64,000 nt of DNA from Taeniopygia guttata (lineage: Eukaryota; Chordata; Aves; Passeriformes; Estrildidae). The stretch covers positions 14,016,063 to 14,080,062 of the forward strand of contig NC_133063.1 in NCBI RefSeq assembly GCF_048771995.1. The letters are read 5' to 3'. Position 1 is the stretch's first letter, and every line of letters begins with the position of its first letter. The translations under genes and the position numbers were made by a program. Below, piece after piece: positions 36,260 to 50,100 of this stretch. The notes under the pieces are model-generated. The model saw nothing but the letters and a program-made list of their open reading frames with translations. It was not told the DNA's origin and ran no database searches.

Positions 36260-39200
36260 AGGGCAGCTTCAGACTCTAGAAGCTGGTAAAGAACTATTAC
36301 TTGTTTTTCATACACAGGGCTCAAAATGCTAGTCTCAGAAACCCCCCAGGTCAGAGCCTATTGCCTTGATACATGTGCCAGCAGCATTGGTTATCACCAC
36401 CTATAAAATCTCTTCTTCCCCTCACATGGAGAGAAGATAATTTCTAAAATTCTAAGGTTTTGATTCTAAATTTCCAGAGGAAAAAAGAAAATTGTAGTAA
36501 TAGAGATTCTCCCACACCTGCTCTCTGTGCTATTACCGTAGGTGGCCCTTTATTTGCCATTGGACTATGAAAGGATCTATGCTGAAAGCTATTGTCCTGC
36601 TTCAGAGAGAGCTATTTCATTTCATTTTTCCTAAAATTTTCCCAGCTCCCATGGAGAGTGTAAAGAACTGATGTTTTTATAACTGAAGCAAGATGCGTGT
36701 TACCAGCTTCAGCTGCAGATGTATGACAGTGCCTGCTCCCCAGATACATATGACTTTTGTCTCTCTTCACTGTCTGGAAGCATCTTCCAAATAATTTTTG
36801 AAAAGACACACTAGTAAAGAGAGTTGCTAGCCCAGAATGGATATAATTGAGTGCTATAGCCATCTGTTCAGACACCAGGGTTTGCGTGCCTCTTCCAGAC
36901 TTGGTAGCCAGAAATCTGGATCAAAGAAAGTAACTCCTTCTGTGTTTTTAGAGAACATATGAAAGGTCAGGTCCTTGAATGAGTGCCTCTACAAGCTTTA
37001 ATCTCTGATTAAGCACAGGAACAACAAAAGCCTGAAGGCAATTGTATTTCTTACTGAAAGATTAATTAAAACTTATCGGAATGCTGGTTAATTTAGTCTT
37101 TGACCTTTTGAATGCGCTAACAAGTCAGAATAACTGTGTAGAATCTTTGCAATAGACAACCAAAACAAATTGTAAAAGCATCAAGTTTAAATTGCTGGCA
37201 TGTGTGTCTGCAGCTAAAGTGGGTACCTTATTTGCTCAGCAAATTTTCTGCAAGAACTTCTAATTTTTGGCTGTAGCCCTTAAGCAAGAATACTGCCAAA
37301 ATGGAGGAACCAGTTTCCTGGGGACTTGTAGCATACATCCAAAATATTTGACTGGTAGTCACTGGGAACATGAGAAACATTTGAAGTGAGCAAAATATGG
37401 AGGGGATTTTTCCCTCAGAAATAGTAACAAGCTTACTTTTGAGACACGTAATTCCACATTCTAGGCTATTATTATTACTTTCATCTTCATTATTTTTGTT
37501 ATTGGTCTAATTTCCTATCTCTTTAGATTCTGTCGTGGTGAGCTTGGGGAGTAGACCAAGGGCAGCTGCCTCCTCTGTCAGTGTGCCCAAGGGGTGTTTG
37601 CTGTTTTCTTCATGCTCTGAGAGATGGCTGTGGTGAGAGACACAGAACACCCCTGTATGATGGAAATCCTTAAACCAGCACCCAGCAGTCCTTTCATGTT
37701 ATTTGTGACTGAGTACCTCTGAGTCAATTCACCTGCCTAAAGCAATGACAGTTTGTGGAGATTCCTTCACGTCAAAGCATTAAATGGATTTAAATTCCTT
37801 CTACCCCCACCCCATACCCAGGTGCCTCTGACACTGACCACCAAAATGATGGAAAGCTATAATTCCTACTAAAGTGGCACTTACTTCTCCCTGAAGAAGA
37901 GTGTGGATGTGGCTTGGGCAGACGGGGTTTGGGGCTTTTGAGTGTGGGTGGCAGAGAGCTTCTCAGGGGTGTGAGGACACCTGAGTGTCCAGCATCAGTC
38001 CCATTAGAGACCAGCTTGTCACTAGTTACTTTAGGTTTTACAAGTAGCCAAAACTTTTCTACAATAGGCCCATTTGACCCATCACAGTAGTGTTGAGACT
38101 CCGAAAAACAAGTGCAGTCTCTCCTGCCCTACAGTGACCTCTTTAGACCCAGATTTGAGGCAAATGCAGGACATTGATTACATAGTTCCTATTTATTGTG
38201 GGAATTTCAAAAGAAGGGGGATTTTTAGTGGGTTGTTTCCACATTAAATTCACTGTGAAGTTTGAAAGGCTTGGATAAATCATATAATAAGTTTGTAGAT
38301 TTGTCCAAAGTTTGAAACTTTGAATCCTTTTTCGGAAAGATAACAGAAAATACTTCCATTTTCCCATGTTCATTCGTGAATAATTCTAATTTATTTGGCC
38401 TACCAGAAATTTGAGAATGAGATCTGTTCAGTATATGTTTGTGTTCATACAAACACATATAAATATGAAAAATAAAAATACATACATATGCAGACACATG
38501 CGTACAAAGTTACAGTAGATAGTATATATATATACACACAATATATTGAAATACAAAACAACTGACTTACTATATCCCAACATAGTGATGTTGAACAAAT
38601 TTGATTCATGATCAGTATAGTGAGCTTCTTTCAGAGGCTTTTAAACAAAAGTCTTCTAAATGCATGAACTTATTTAAGTGTGACAAAGAGGGCTCTTCTT
38701 TGTTGAACATGTACCATGTTAAGCTATTAATGCAAGAATTAAACAAACAAAAAAACCCAACAACATTCTGATTACTAAATTTGCTAATTTACTTAGTGGT
38801 AACCTTACCAGGTTAATTGTATTTAGTTAATCTCTCTAGAATTAATTTTTCTATCCACGTTCCCTTGAGAATTTTTCTTGCAAAGGAAGAAAAAAGCCTG
38901 AGAGCTTTAGTACTCTGACATTTTTGTTTCACATTAAAACAAATTTCAGAGTCTCTGGAGGGAACATTACCTCCAGCTACTTACTCCATATGCACTTGCA
39001 GAGAAAAATATGGCAATACTTAAAATGCAACATTCTAGTGAATATCTGAGATTTACATATGAATACTTAGATATTTTCTCTCTTAAGCACCCTAAAATCT
39101 CATCAGTCATTTCTAAAACGTTCTGAGTGATGCTGTTTGCTGCTCTTTCAAAATTGTGAACGCTGTGTTTAAGGACCCTCCATCACTGCCTGTTCTCCTG

Positions 39201-40930
39201 AAGTATTTTTTGTGAGGGCTGAGAGGAAGCAGTTTAGAGGAATGAAGAACATGAAACAACACAGGCAAATCATTCCAATTTCTGCTTAATTTAAGCTGTT
39301 TAAATTGAAGGGTTTTTGTTTGCTCAGGTCTCACAAAAAGAATCCTCTTGACTGGATGCAGGTTGGAAGCAAGTTTGAAGGACTGAGACTTCAGCAGAAA
39401 TCCTGTCTCCTGCTGCACCAGCTCCCACCGCTTTGGCAGCCCCTCCAAGGAGCGACAGACAGAAACAGAACCCTGGTCCTTGACCTGCAGAATGCTTTGT
39501 ACACGGAGCTTTGAGAGTTGGCAGGTCCAAACCTGACTGATTCTCCGGTCGGTGGTGAGAGGATTGCAGGACACCTTCACCTCCATCAGGCACTAATGGC
39601 GGGGCTGCAGTACCGAAGGGCAAGTTTCCTGGAAACTGAAATAAAAGTGTAAACAGTGCCTCCCCGCCCCACTTCTGTGCACCTTGAAATGGACTTATTG
39701 CATCCAAGAACTTGCGTGTTGTTTGGAATTGAAAGATCAGCTCTTCCAGTGGAAGGAAAAGAATTCACATATAATTTATTTATATTCATTTATAATTTAT
39801 TTATATTTAATATTTAGCTTTAATTGTTGCCTATTTCAGACTCTGAAAAGGTGAACTTGAAGATGTTTTCATAGTGTTTTGTGAAGTTTTTGTTGTTAAA
39901 GGTTATTGGCTTGTTTTGTGGGGGGATTTGGGATTGAATTTTTGATTTCTTTTCCTAGGGGAAATTTTTCTTTTGAGTCATGATTTTTAAAGTTTGTATC
40001 TTAAATATTTATCAGACTTTTGTGTCTGTATTTCACCCTTTAGTTACTTTTGACATGTGCAAAGAAATTTTTATTTCAAAACTAATTCCAAGATTTAGCA
40101 AATTCTATTTCTTAAAAATTAAAAGCATCATGTACTTGTCAGTATATTTAAAATGCATTTTCAAGATGTGAATCATGTAAAAACCCAGATTGTTTAACTA
40201 GACAATTCAGAGTACAGAGATTCTGAGCTACCAGAACTTTCTTTCAAAAACAAAAATAACACTATTGATTTTTTTCCTTGAACATTTTTCTCTTGGGGTC
40301 TCTTCTCAGTAACACTTATTTTATTTCTTCAGAGCTAGAAAATTCACAAAATAAATGCTTACACCTTAAGATAAAGATGTATTTATTCTTACTGTGCACA
40401 CTCAGAGGCTTTTCAATTCTGGTAAGTAATTAAATGATCAAATTGTTTACCTTCTACCTTAGAGAGTTTCATTTTAAACTAAAAATGGGACAGGACAAAT
40501 CACAAAATTAAATCTCATTTCCACTTTTTGTATTTTTTTTTTCCTCTAGGGAAGAGTCTGGATTTATTGCAGAGTAGATTTATACCTACGCCCATCACAA
40601 CAGAGCTAGCACATGATTGATGTCAAACGCTAAAATATATGACCAATGACAGTTTATTATCATTTGTTTATTAAGTCTGATGTCTTCAAAACTGGCACCA
40701 ATTGAATGAAAACCTGATCTTTCCATAAATCTTAGGAATGTGTCCTTGTTGACACATAGTTAGTATGCAGGATTCATAGTATTAATATTTATCTAGAGCA
40801 CACACCTATCCTTGAGTCCTGGTTGTTTCATTAATTCTCAACATACTCAGTGACTGATTTATTTACTCCAAAGAACAGGTTTTTATGGGGGCTGGGGTCT
40901 GTTGCTTTGGTGGTTTTTTTTTCCCTTTTT
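36260..40930. other. Intergenic stretch without a recognised gene
   Basis: No supported exon. A more GC-rich part at about 39100-39700 opens overlapping frames on both strands (up to 157 codons on the minus strand, 39113-39586) but shows no domain or repeat I can name. A local duplication of the 17-mer tataatttatttatatt lies at 39770-39786 and 39791-39807. Confidence 0.45.
37000..37250. promoter_or_regulatory. Possible conserved non-coding element
   Basis: Non-repetitive block with clustered factor-like words: an SOX-type acaacaaaag, an ATTAATTAA homeobox core and a tgacctttt nuclear-receptor half site. This is compositional impression only. Confidence 0.12.
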
Positions 40931-40939
40931 TTTTCCCAG

Positions 40940-41168
40940 AAAGGAATCAAAGAAATAATAAGACATCTTTGCCAATCCTAACAGAGATAGTTCAAGGTAC
41001 CTTACATGGTACTATATCTCTCAATAAAACTTCTATACACAATAGAGCTCCATGTTTGACAGCCTCACAGTCAGTGAGGGAGGTGCAAGAAAAACAGCCT
41101 ATGTTCCTATTTCAGGAGGGATTTCTGCATAAGCAATGTTTTCTCTTCCAAAACTCTTCCCTACATGG
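40940..41168 (+). other. Candidate exon of unknown transcript
   Basis: A long, strong pyrimidine tract (mostly T with C, 40909-40937) ends in cccAG. It is followed by 229 bases without a stop in one frame and then by a consensus donor, CATGG|GTAAGT, at 41169. The encoded stretch (starting about ERNQRNNKTSLPILTEIVQG) is polar, has two potential N-glycosylation sequons (N-K-T) and matches nothing I know. It could be a coding exon, a non-coding RNA exon, a 5' untranslated exon of the downstream FAM240-like gene, or chance. Confidence 0.25.
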
Positions 41169-44100
41169 GTAAGTTTAGTCACATAACCGCTCTTGTCACA
41201 CAACCACCAGGAACACAGAGATAGCCTGCAGCTGGGAAAATGGATTGATGTACAGTTCCATCAAGCACAGCAATAGTAATTTTGTTCTTAATGTGAACTG
41301 CAGAAATCTTAAGAACATGTTAGATGATCTTGATGGAGCTGGTGTAAAGAAATTAGGTCACAAATGTCTTAACCAATATTTTCGTCAAATATTGTCTGCT
41401 TCCTCATAGGGCTTAAGAGTCTTTAAAGAGTGATTTTGTCTTTTCCTCCATTAAGGAAATGGATTCAGAAATTGATTCTGCCCTCTTCAACCTAGCCTAA
41501 TGTAGGATAACTTTTATGTTTGTGTGGTATAAGTTCTGTTTTAAGCTAGATTTTCAGACACACGTATACAGTTGCACTCAACTAACTTTGCTGACAGTTT
41601 CTGGCTCTACATTCCCCATCCCCAGCCACACAAACATGTAGCAATATTCCCAATCTTACTAATCTAATAAATGATTTACATTGCTTCAGGCTAAACAAAA
41701 CAAGCCAGCACCCCATGAGGCATCCCATAAAACCCCAGCTGTCCATCCATGTCTTACCTTGTTATAAGATAGCAAACACTGACATGTACTTAATGTAACA
41801 GCAGAAAGTTGTGTTAACCCTTTTTCCACCCTTTCCCCTTTCTTCTTCTTGTTCTTTCTAGTAAGGCTTAAGTCCTTAAAGGGTTATACTTGATGTATAT
41901 GTTTTCTTATAGTTGCATAAATAAGCTAAAATGTGAAAGGAACTAGAGCACGTAATTCTCCACCCAGTGTTCATTAGGTGTAAATGTGGGAAGGGCAGTT
42001 CAGTGGAGTCTAGTCTCTGATATTTTTTCTCATCACAATCAGAGAATCAGAGTTATCAGAGATAAAAAATGCTGTTTAATTTAGTCACAATTAAATTCAT
42101 TTTCACATCATACATAACACACTATTATATCATGGAAGCGATCATTAGTTTTTATTAGACAACAGAAGGGGATGCGACAGAAGTTCACAAGATTAGGAGA
42201 GTGCTAGTCAAAAGACAGCAAGTAATGCACTCTGACTTTTCTCATGAAATCTGTTTATTACAACTGGTCTTCCTTAACATTTCTGTTACCAAGGCCAGTT
42301 TTCTTATTCCTTTGAAAGACATCTATTTTTCTATTCATTACCTTGCTTTAAGTATTAGTTATATTGAAATAATGGACATTTTTCAATGTCTTTTATTCTT
42401 CATTTTTTTTCTCTCTGGACTGCAGATTTCACTACAACAGTCACAATCAAAGGCTTATGTCCTCAGCAGAAAACCTATCCTCCTTTTCTCTCAGAGAAAC
42501 ACAGAGCCCATTTTGTCTGTGCAGCTTATCATTCTTCTGTGCAAGGTTAGAAAACTAACAGGCTCAGATCTGGGTTTAGACCACATAAACATCTGTGTGT
42601 GTCATGCCAACCACACAGACTTATGCCAGCTCCTGCATTCTCTAGCAGAGAATTTTGCCATAATATTTGGCCACAAAGGTATCCCAAAACTCCTGGTTTG
42701 CGCAGTGAGCCTGGAACAGATGCATCAATAAATTAATCTGTAATTTTACAGCATTTAGAAAACACCAAATAGCCCTGCTCAGTGTTGTCTGCTGAGACAG
42801 CATCAGTGACATAGTCTGTGGTTAGATGGACAGTGTGGGCAGTGGTGAACAAGATCTGTGTGCTACTGATGTGTATAGAGAGCGTCCATCTCCTGGACAG
42901 ACACAGGAATGGCTGCCTGGCAGCTACAAAATCCTGAATGGGGGCCCAGGGTGTCTGTCTGACTTATGTTCTTTCAATTTTGCAAAAATATTGATTTGTA
43001 AGAGAACACACACTGGAGCTCTCATCAAAAAAGCTATTTTGAGAGAACATCTCTCTTGCCTGACACATCAGGAACTTCAGAAATTTCAACAAAAAAATTA
43101 GTTTCACCACATGAAGAAATCTGGGACAATTCTTCTGAAAGGGGGTCATGAACTAACAGGACTTGGGTTTCTTGATGTCCTTTATCAACATTTAAAACAA
43201 CCTGTGAAAGTTATTTGAGAAGCCACCCTTAGGAGTGAGGTCTCCTATCAAATTTTTATTGTGCAGTTGACAGCTGCCAGGTGTTGCAGACATCACATTT
43301 CAAACCCCCGTCTTTTGAAATGCCCATCTTTGAAGAGGACAGCTAATTCCCTGTACCAGGATATACTAACTCTCTCTGTTTCTCTTTGTATGACTGCATG
43401 TCTGATTTCATGCTGTACTTGCATATTGTTGCAGTAAAGGTCAAGCCAAATACCGACCTTATTATAGGTCTAAAGGCACAGCCCAGCTTCACAAAACTTC
43501 CCTGTTCAAACTCCACGTCCTTCAGAAGGACTCTTCATGTCCTTCAGCAGGACTTCTGCAAAACATACAGTTGTAGGTTTAGACCTCAATAAATGGTACT
43601 GTCATTATTATTTATACTATATCTGCGCTATTGGACACTGTGATAGCCAGAATGAACAGATGCTCAGGAAATTATTCAGTGGCATATGGCTGACCTTGTC
43701 ATCTCATAGAAGGTTTTGTAACACTGCTTATATTTCTTTTTTATATAATTATAAAAAACTATTTCATGTTTGCTCATGCTTGCTGAGAGTAAAGAGGGCA
43801 ATAAATCTGGATTACAGAGGAACATGAGGACAGCTTACAGCAACAATGTGGTTTAAATGAAATGTCTTATCATTTGACTTGAAATTACATTATTGTAACA
43901 TTTTGGAGGCTTGAGTGAGCAATTATAGAAGTAATATATCTGCAGCACTACAGCAACTTAAGTACTTACAGAAAACTAAAACTAAAAACCAGAACAATTT
44001 TCCTGAAAATCTTGCCCTGGAAGTATTGCATGTATTTTCAATCACCTCATAAAATCTGTTTCTTATGGTTGAACTGAGTCCCGAAGATCACCTTAAATGA

Positions 44101-47100
44101 TATATCAAGTTGGACTAGATAAGAAAACTATCTCAGCTTTAAGCAAGGACAAGAAATTACAGTGGCAGAAATCACAAAACGTAGTACAAAAGTCTCTTCA
44201 GAGAAAAGGTAATAACCTACGCTACTGGTATGCAATTTTTTGATACCCATGAAGATAGTTTGTCTTCATGTACATAGGACAATGGATTATTTTCAATCAC
44301 AGAAATGTTACTATTTTTATACCAATTATCTTTGACTGTTAGGCTTTAAGAAATTCATCATTTTTCTGTTTCTCTGTCAAGCTTTGGTCATTTCATCAAG
44401 GAACAGATAAAGAGTTTGAGAATTAGATCCCTAATTACATGACAGTAATTAAAAAATTAAAACTAATAACAGTAACATTTCATATATAAAGGGCTGAAAA
44501 TTATTCACACAAATGGTTTGGATCTCTTAAAAAATTTGCAACACAGCTGGCCACTTCTTCATAGTTATTATTTCTGCCTGAAAATTAGCACATTCTGAGA
44601 TGGTGATGAGTGACTATGAAATGTGAAGGTTGCCAGCTGTAGCAAGATCAAAGATCTCTTTTCCTGCCTGTAAATTGCCACCATAAATGTACTGTCACAA
44701 ACCACAATGCTATAAGACGTGTTGGCATTTCTCTGGTCAAGAAATTATATAACCTCATATTGGTTTTCAACACCTGCACTATTTACAAGCATTTGAGTCC
44801 TTGCCGGCTCAGTCCCTGAGGACAGCAATGCAGTCTTATGATCTGTTAACCATGAGGATTCATTTCTGTTGTCATGTTTTGCTATAATTAAAACTGCCTG
44901 TTCAGTCATTTATAGTAAGCCTGAAAACCCAACTCAAAACAGAGGAGCTGGGAACATACACTTTCCAAGCCACGCATGGGCTACTCAGGGTGTATAAATA
45001 AAACACTCCCTTCACTTTTTCCACTTTCCACAGTTTTGTTTTCTTCCATCTCTATGTCCCATTCTCTTCCATCCTCACTGCTCAAATATCTTCCAGCATG
45101 TATGGCTTTCTAACCTTGTTTCTAAACCCTAGAAATTCCTCTTCTAAAGAAAGAAAAGGAGGATGAGTATCTTTTGCCTATGGTGGGAAGTGATAGAGGA
45201 TTTGGACTGGTCCAGCAAATTTGTAAGATATGGTTTCCTGTTTTTAAAACATTCAGACCAAATTCATTCACATGTTCACATAATACTGTGCATTGGATCT
45301 GGATTAAACAATGAATTTCAATTATAATAATATATATTGTTGGATTCAGCTGCTTCTAGAGTCTTAGGGTTGGGTCTTTAAGAAGATCAGGAGAGGTCTG
45401 GTAGAGATTTATTTACAGTGAAAACCAAGTTAAAAAGTGCAGACAAGAATTGCAGATTTGTGGACATCAGACAGATAAAAAAGTCTCACAAAACAAATTG
45501 AAAATGTGCAGATTTTTTTCAGGAATTAAGTCAGGTACTACCAGGAATACTTAACACGTTAAGTGAATTTCTTTCACTGGGTTATTTTGATTAAGATCAT
45601 TAAGACTGCCTAAAGATACAGGAGAGGAAAAAAAAAGGAAAGTAAGAACATAAGAACACACTAAGAAAAAACTTCAAAAGATGCCAGTAACTTTTCATGC
45701 TATGTTGGTTCTTCCGTGCCCTGACTTTGGTTGGTAGAGCAAAATAAGGTTGCTTTAAAATACACATGAGAATTATCTAAAATACACATTGAAAGTAGTG
45801 AAGGCAATAGTCATTGGAGGCAGTCAGATATTATGTTGACAGGGATTGTGGTTTTGTTCTCTCTAAAACAGATTATCAACATCTAAATATGGCAATTCAT
45901 AAAATAGTAGACTGAATAAGATTAAAAATTAAGAAATAGAGAGAAATGTCATTAGTCACTAGTGACACAGCCACATTATCTTATTTTTACAGGGATACTG
46001 AACATCTTAAGGCAAAAGGAGAACATTAAAGATCTCTGATGTTTCCTGATTTGTCCTTCATTAGAAACAGCACAACAACATATTTTATCCCAGTATTTGT
46101 TCACGCCTAATAGTGGCTCAGAGAAAGCACTTAAGATGAAAAAGCAGATGCAACTCAGTAAAAGTTTGTCTCAATCTCCAGTATAAGCATAGGATAATGC
46201 AGGCTCACTGCAGCTATATAATAAATGGATTCCTGGATCAGCTACAGAGCTGCTTTGAATAAATTACTTTGCTCCTCAAAGTCTTGTTCTTTCCATCCAT
46301 AAAATGAAAACATTAGCACTTACAGTCCACATAAAATGCTGCTAGATTTGTAAGTAAAATGCACTCCTTATGCTTTCACTACTGATGTGTCAGTCTTGCT
46401 TTCTGCAGATTTCTGAGAAAAAAAAAGCCAGACCTCTTCTGGTAACACCTCAGCAGTATTAGCTTATCTCTTTTCTTAGCTTTATTATTTGAGTTCTGAA
46501 TGTAAAGGGAAAGTTTTGACTTGACGTACAGTACAGTGCTGTCCAGGTCATCTGGTCATATGTGCTCAACATTCTTTCAACACTGACAACTTCACTGGAT
46601 GGTCTTGGTGAATTTGTGCATATTCAGCTTGCAATTATTAAGTAGTCTAGTAATCATAGTCTGAGCAATGGAATAAAGTGACAATAAGAATTATGTCAAT
46701 GCCAGATTTTTCAGCTAAAACTCAAAATTACTATTTTTCAATAAAATAAATAGACATGCCATAAATATGAACTCATAAACAAGCACAGGTCCAGTGCTTT
46801 TCCAATAGAAGCAAAAGGTGATTTTACATTTTTTTCTTTTTACTTTTTATTTCTTGCTTGAGAATCCCTTATTAATAGGCTTCAGCTACTGAAATCCAAG
46901 ACCTTACAGAAAATATTTCAGACATACCTTGACTGAAAAAAACAAAACAGATGAGAAATTGAATGGTACTCTATATTTTACTACTGAAGAAGTTGAAAAC
47001 TGAAAAGGGAAAAACATGTCTTTTACTGCAAAAGAATTATGTATATTCAATGCAATGCTTAAAGCAAACTTTATTTTGTGTCTGCTTAGATATAAGAGGA

Positions 47101-50100
47101 GATGTGTGTCTGTCATACACTTTTCACCAACTTAGTGCAGTTATCTTTGATTTATGCTGGTTTCATGAAGATTAAAATTTGACCCTTTTCTTATATTTGT
47201 TTATATAAGACATGAAAAATGACATGTTTTTCAAGTAATTAATAACTGAGATACCAAACTAATAATAAAGAGCTTGTAAATTAAAATGTCAAGGAAACTA
47301 ATGCAATATTTGATAAATTACTATGTTGTTTCTGAGGATTACATTTTAATGTCATTCTAATAGCTTGATTATAAAGGGCAATTACTGCATTTAAAGTAGG
47401 CTGGGCAGAACATAACCAGACTCAGACCTAATTTTAAATTAACCTGGATGTAACATCTCAACACAAATATATTTCTTACCCAACCAAAACTGAACTTAAT
47501 TATCAGAATTACTTTCCTCTTTTCTACCATATATCTGCTAATGTAATTTCCTTTGATGTTTTTAATGCGGGTTTTTTCCCCTCACCGTGCTTCCCAATAT
47601 AACTGTAACCTTTCCCTTCTAGTTCAGTTTACTAATTACTTGACCACCTCTATGGAAATTAGAAAAACTGACAGTCACTGGCACCTGATGAGCTCTTTTG
47701 CTGTGAAAGAGGAGTCCCTAAAGGCCTCACCCCCTGCATGCAACCTTGCACCTATATTCCAAAGACGTAGGAAAGCATTAAAAGTGAGACAAATGAAGAA
47801 AAGATCAAAAGTTAAACCTGTTTTGTAGAAAATGTGTTTTCTAGAAAATCTCTTCTAAACAATTATTTGTCCTCTTTTGCGGCAACTTTTTTTCCTCACA
47901 ACAAAAACTTAAGGAAACAGATTCTTTAAAATAGCCATAGGGTACCCAAAACAAAACACTGTACCTAAAACCCAGGAGTCATTTCATAAGACTAGTAAAG
48001 TCTGAAGAGTAAAGGCAGTTCATTGGGCTGTCTGTTCAGGACCCTGGAGTTTCCCAAGTGTAAAGTCAACATTGATTTTTATTTCCGTAGTTACCAAAAT
48101 ATTTTTATTTCTCAAAAAAGATCCTTACTTTTCCAACTCAACTCTCCTATACTTGTGAAGACATCATTTGTGCTTTGAAAGAGAATAAATGGATGGTAAC
48201 AATTAAAATATATTATTAGACAGCATCTAAACTTTTGGAAAGCACACTCAACTGTGTGATTTCATCTTTATTATCAGCCTTTAGGCTATCACTCCTTTTA
48301 AACTAAAGATAGTTTGGCATCTTTTGAGATGAGTGTGCACAAACCCCAGTGAAGTAAATGCTCTTACCTATAGCCTTTTCCCCACCTAGAAATGTCCATC
48401 ACTATGATGGATGTTTGTTGTTTCTAAATGTTTGTGAACAGTTTTATTTCTGCCCCCTTCAGATGTTGCTTTTCTCATTCAGAAAATATTTGCCACTTCT
48501 ACCATTTTATCCCTGGAGTTAAGTATTTTCTGAAATAAATTTAAATTTTAACTGGGACAAAAGACAAATATTTGAATATTTGTTCATCAGTGTAACCAGA
48601 GACAGCAATTGAGAGCATTAGTGAAATCTAGGCTTTCCTTGAGATAACACAGTATAAAAATGGTATGTTTTGGCTACAGTGAGCTCTGAGAGTCCTCAGC
48701 ATTCCTCTTGTCAACCTGCCACCTAAGTTTCTCAGGAGATCTCTTCCCAAACCATTTCCCCAAAACATCTGTATGAGCAGGGACCTACTCTTCTGACTCT
48801 TTGAACCTCTGGGGTGCACTGGATGCAGAGCTCAGGAAACTCCTTCAGCACTGCATCTGGCAGAGCAGAGGAGCAGCAGCTAGCTGCTAGCATGGCACAA
48901 GTAGTAATTGGTTGAGGTGAGAGTTGCTGGCCACTGCCTCAGACTGTGCAGCTGCATCCAGGGTGTATAAGTGGTGAGTGTTCATAACAGGGTGTCAGAA
49001 GGACCTCTGACATTGATGGATAACGTTAAATCAAATCAGAAAGGAGCAATACTGTAAGAATGAAGCCTAAGAGCTACTGAATATGTCAGGAGAAAGCTCT
49101 AAAATGAAACATTCTAAGATTTTAAAGTAAGCCAAAAGGCATGGCAGAAAATTTAATCCTCTGCTGGGAGCAAAATGTCTCCTAACTTGAGGCATCTAAT
49201 GCTTATTCAGAAAGGGATAGAAAGCTATTCTGGTATATTTTGATGCTTGCATGGCAGCCAAAAACAAGAGTCCCTACTGTGACATGCCTCTCTTTATGGT
49301 GTTGCCATAGAGGAAGAAGGGATCCTGGTCCTTGATAAAACATGAGAAAATGAGCTTTGTTTCCACCAGAAATTTCAACATCGCCCAGTATCTGTTTTTA
49401 AAATAATTAGCACCCAAGTACCCAGACAATGTTCATTAAGATGGGTCTAATTTGCAAGAAGAAGTATTCATTAGGCCTCATAAATAAACTATGCAAATTA
49501 TGGCAACTGGCAGAGTAACTGTACAGCTGTGCAATACAGTTACAGAAAGTACAGCAGCTTTACCCAGGAGGCCTGCTTTTTGAAAGTAGCACATTTTCCC
49601 TAGACCTACAATTTCAGTGTCTTGATTAGTTTGTTTTCAGTCTTACTGTTGCCATTATTTCAGGTCAGAGATTACCTTCATCAAATCTTGCACCAAGATT
49701 CAAGATCAAAAACAACAAAAAATATATTTTTCATCTGCCCAGTTGTGAAATACTGTACCTGGTAAAAAGCCTAAACTGCCAATCCTTCCATTACTGAGTT
49801 TTGGGCCTCATGGAATGGCTTTTGTCTCCTTCACATGAGCCTATCTGTCATTAAATAAAAGGTAAAAGGAAGACTAATTGGGTAATTTAATAATTTTTCT
49901 GCCATTTTACTCTGATTCCTCAGTGAACTTGGTGATGCTTTGTCCAGTCTGACTTAAAGTATCTGAGGCAATGAGGTTTTGGTCCTGAGTTCCCATAAGA
50001 AAAGAAATAATTCCCAAGAAAAGTAAACATTACTTGTAAGGCAGAAGACAATATTCTTGCATAATTCGTGTTCTTACATATTTTCATTAACTCAGTTTAT

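Noticed and set aside
37530-38080. Possible LTR beginning with tgtcgtggtgag
   Set aside because: Only the first few bases resemble a common avian LTR start; the following sequence does not match anything I recognise and no matching end is found.
39113-39707. 157- and 127-codon minus-strand frames in a more GC-rich region
   Set aside because: Frames overlap in different phases with another on the + strand; no motif, no convincing splice sites, and no family recognised.
42201-42731. 176-codon + strand open frame
   Set aside because: Residue composition looks like translated AT-rich DNA, with no domain, no start context and no exon signals.
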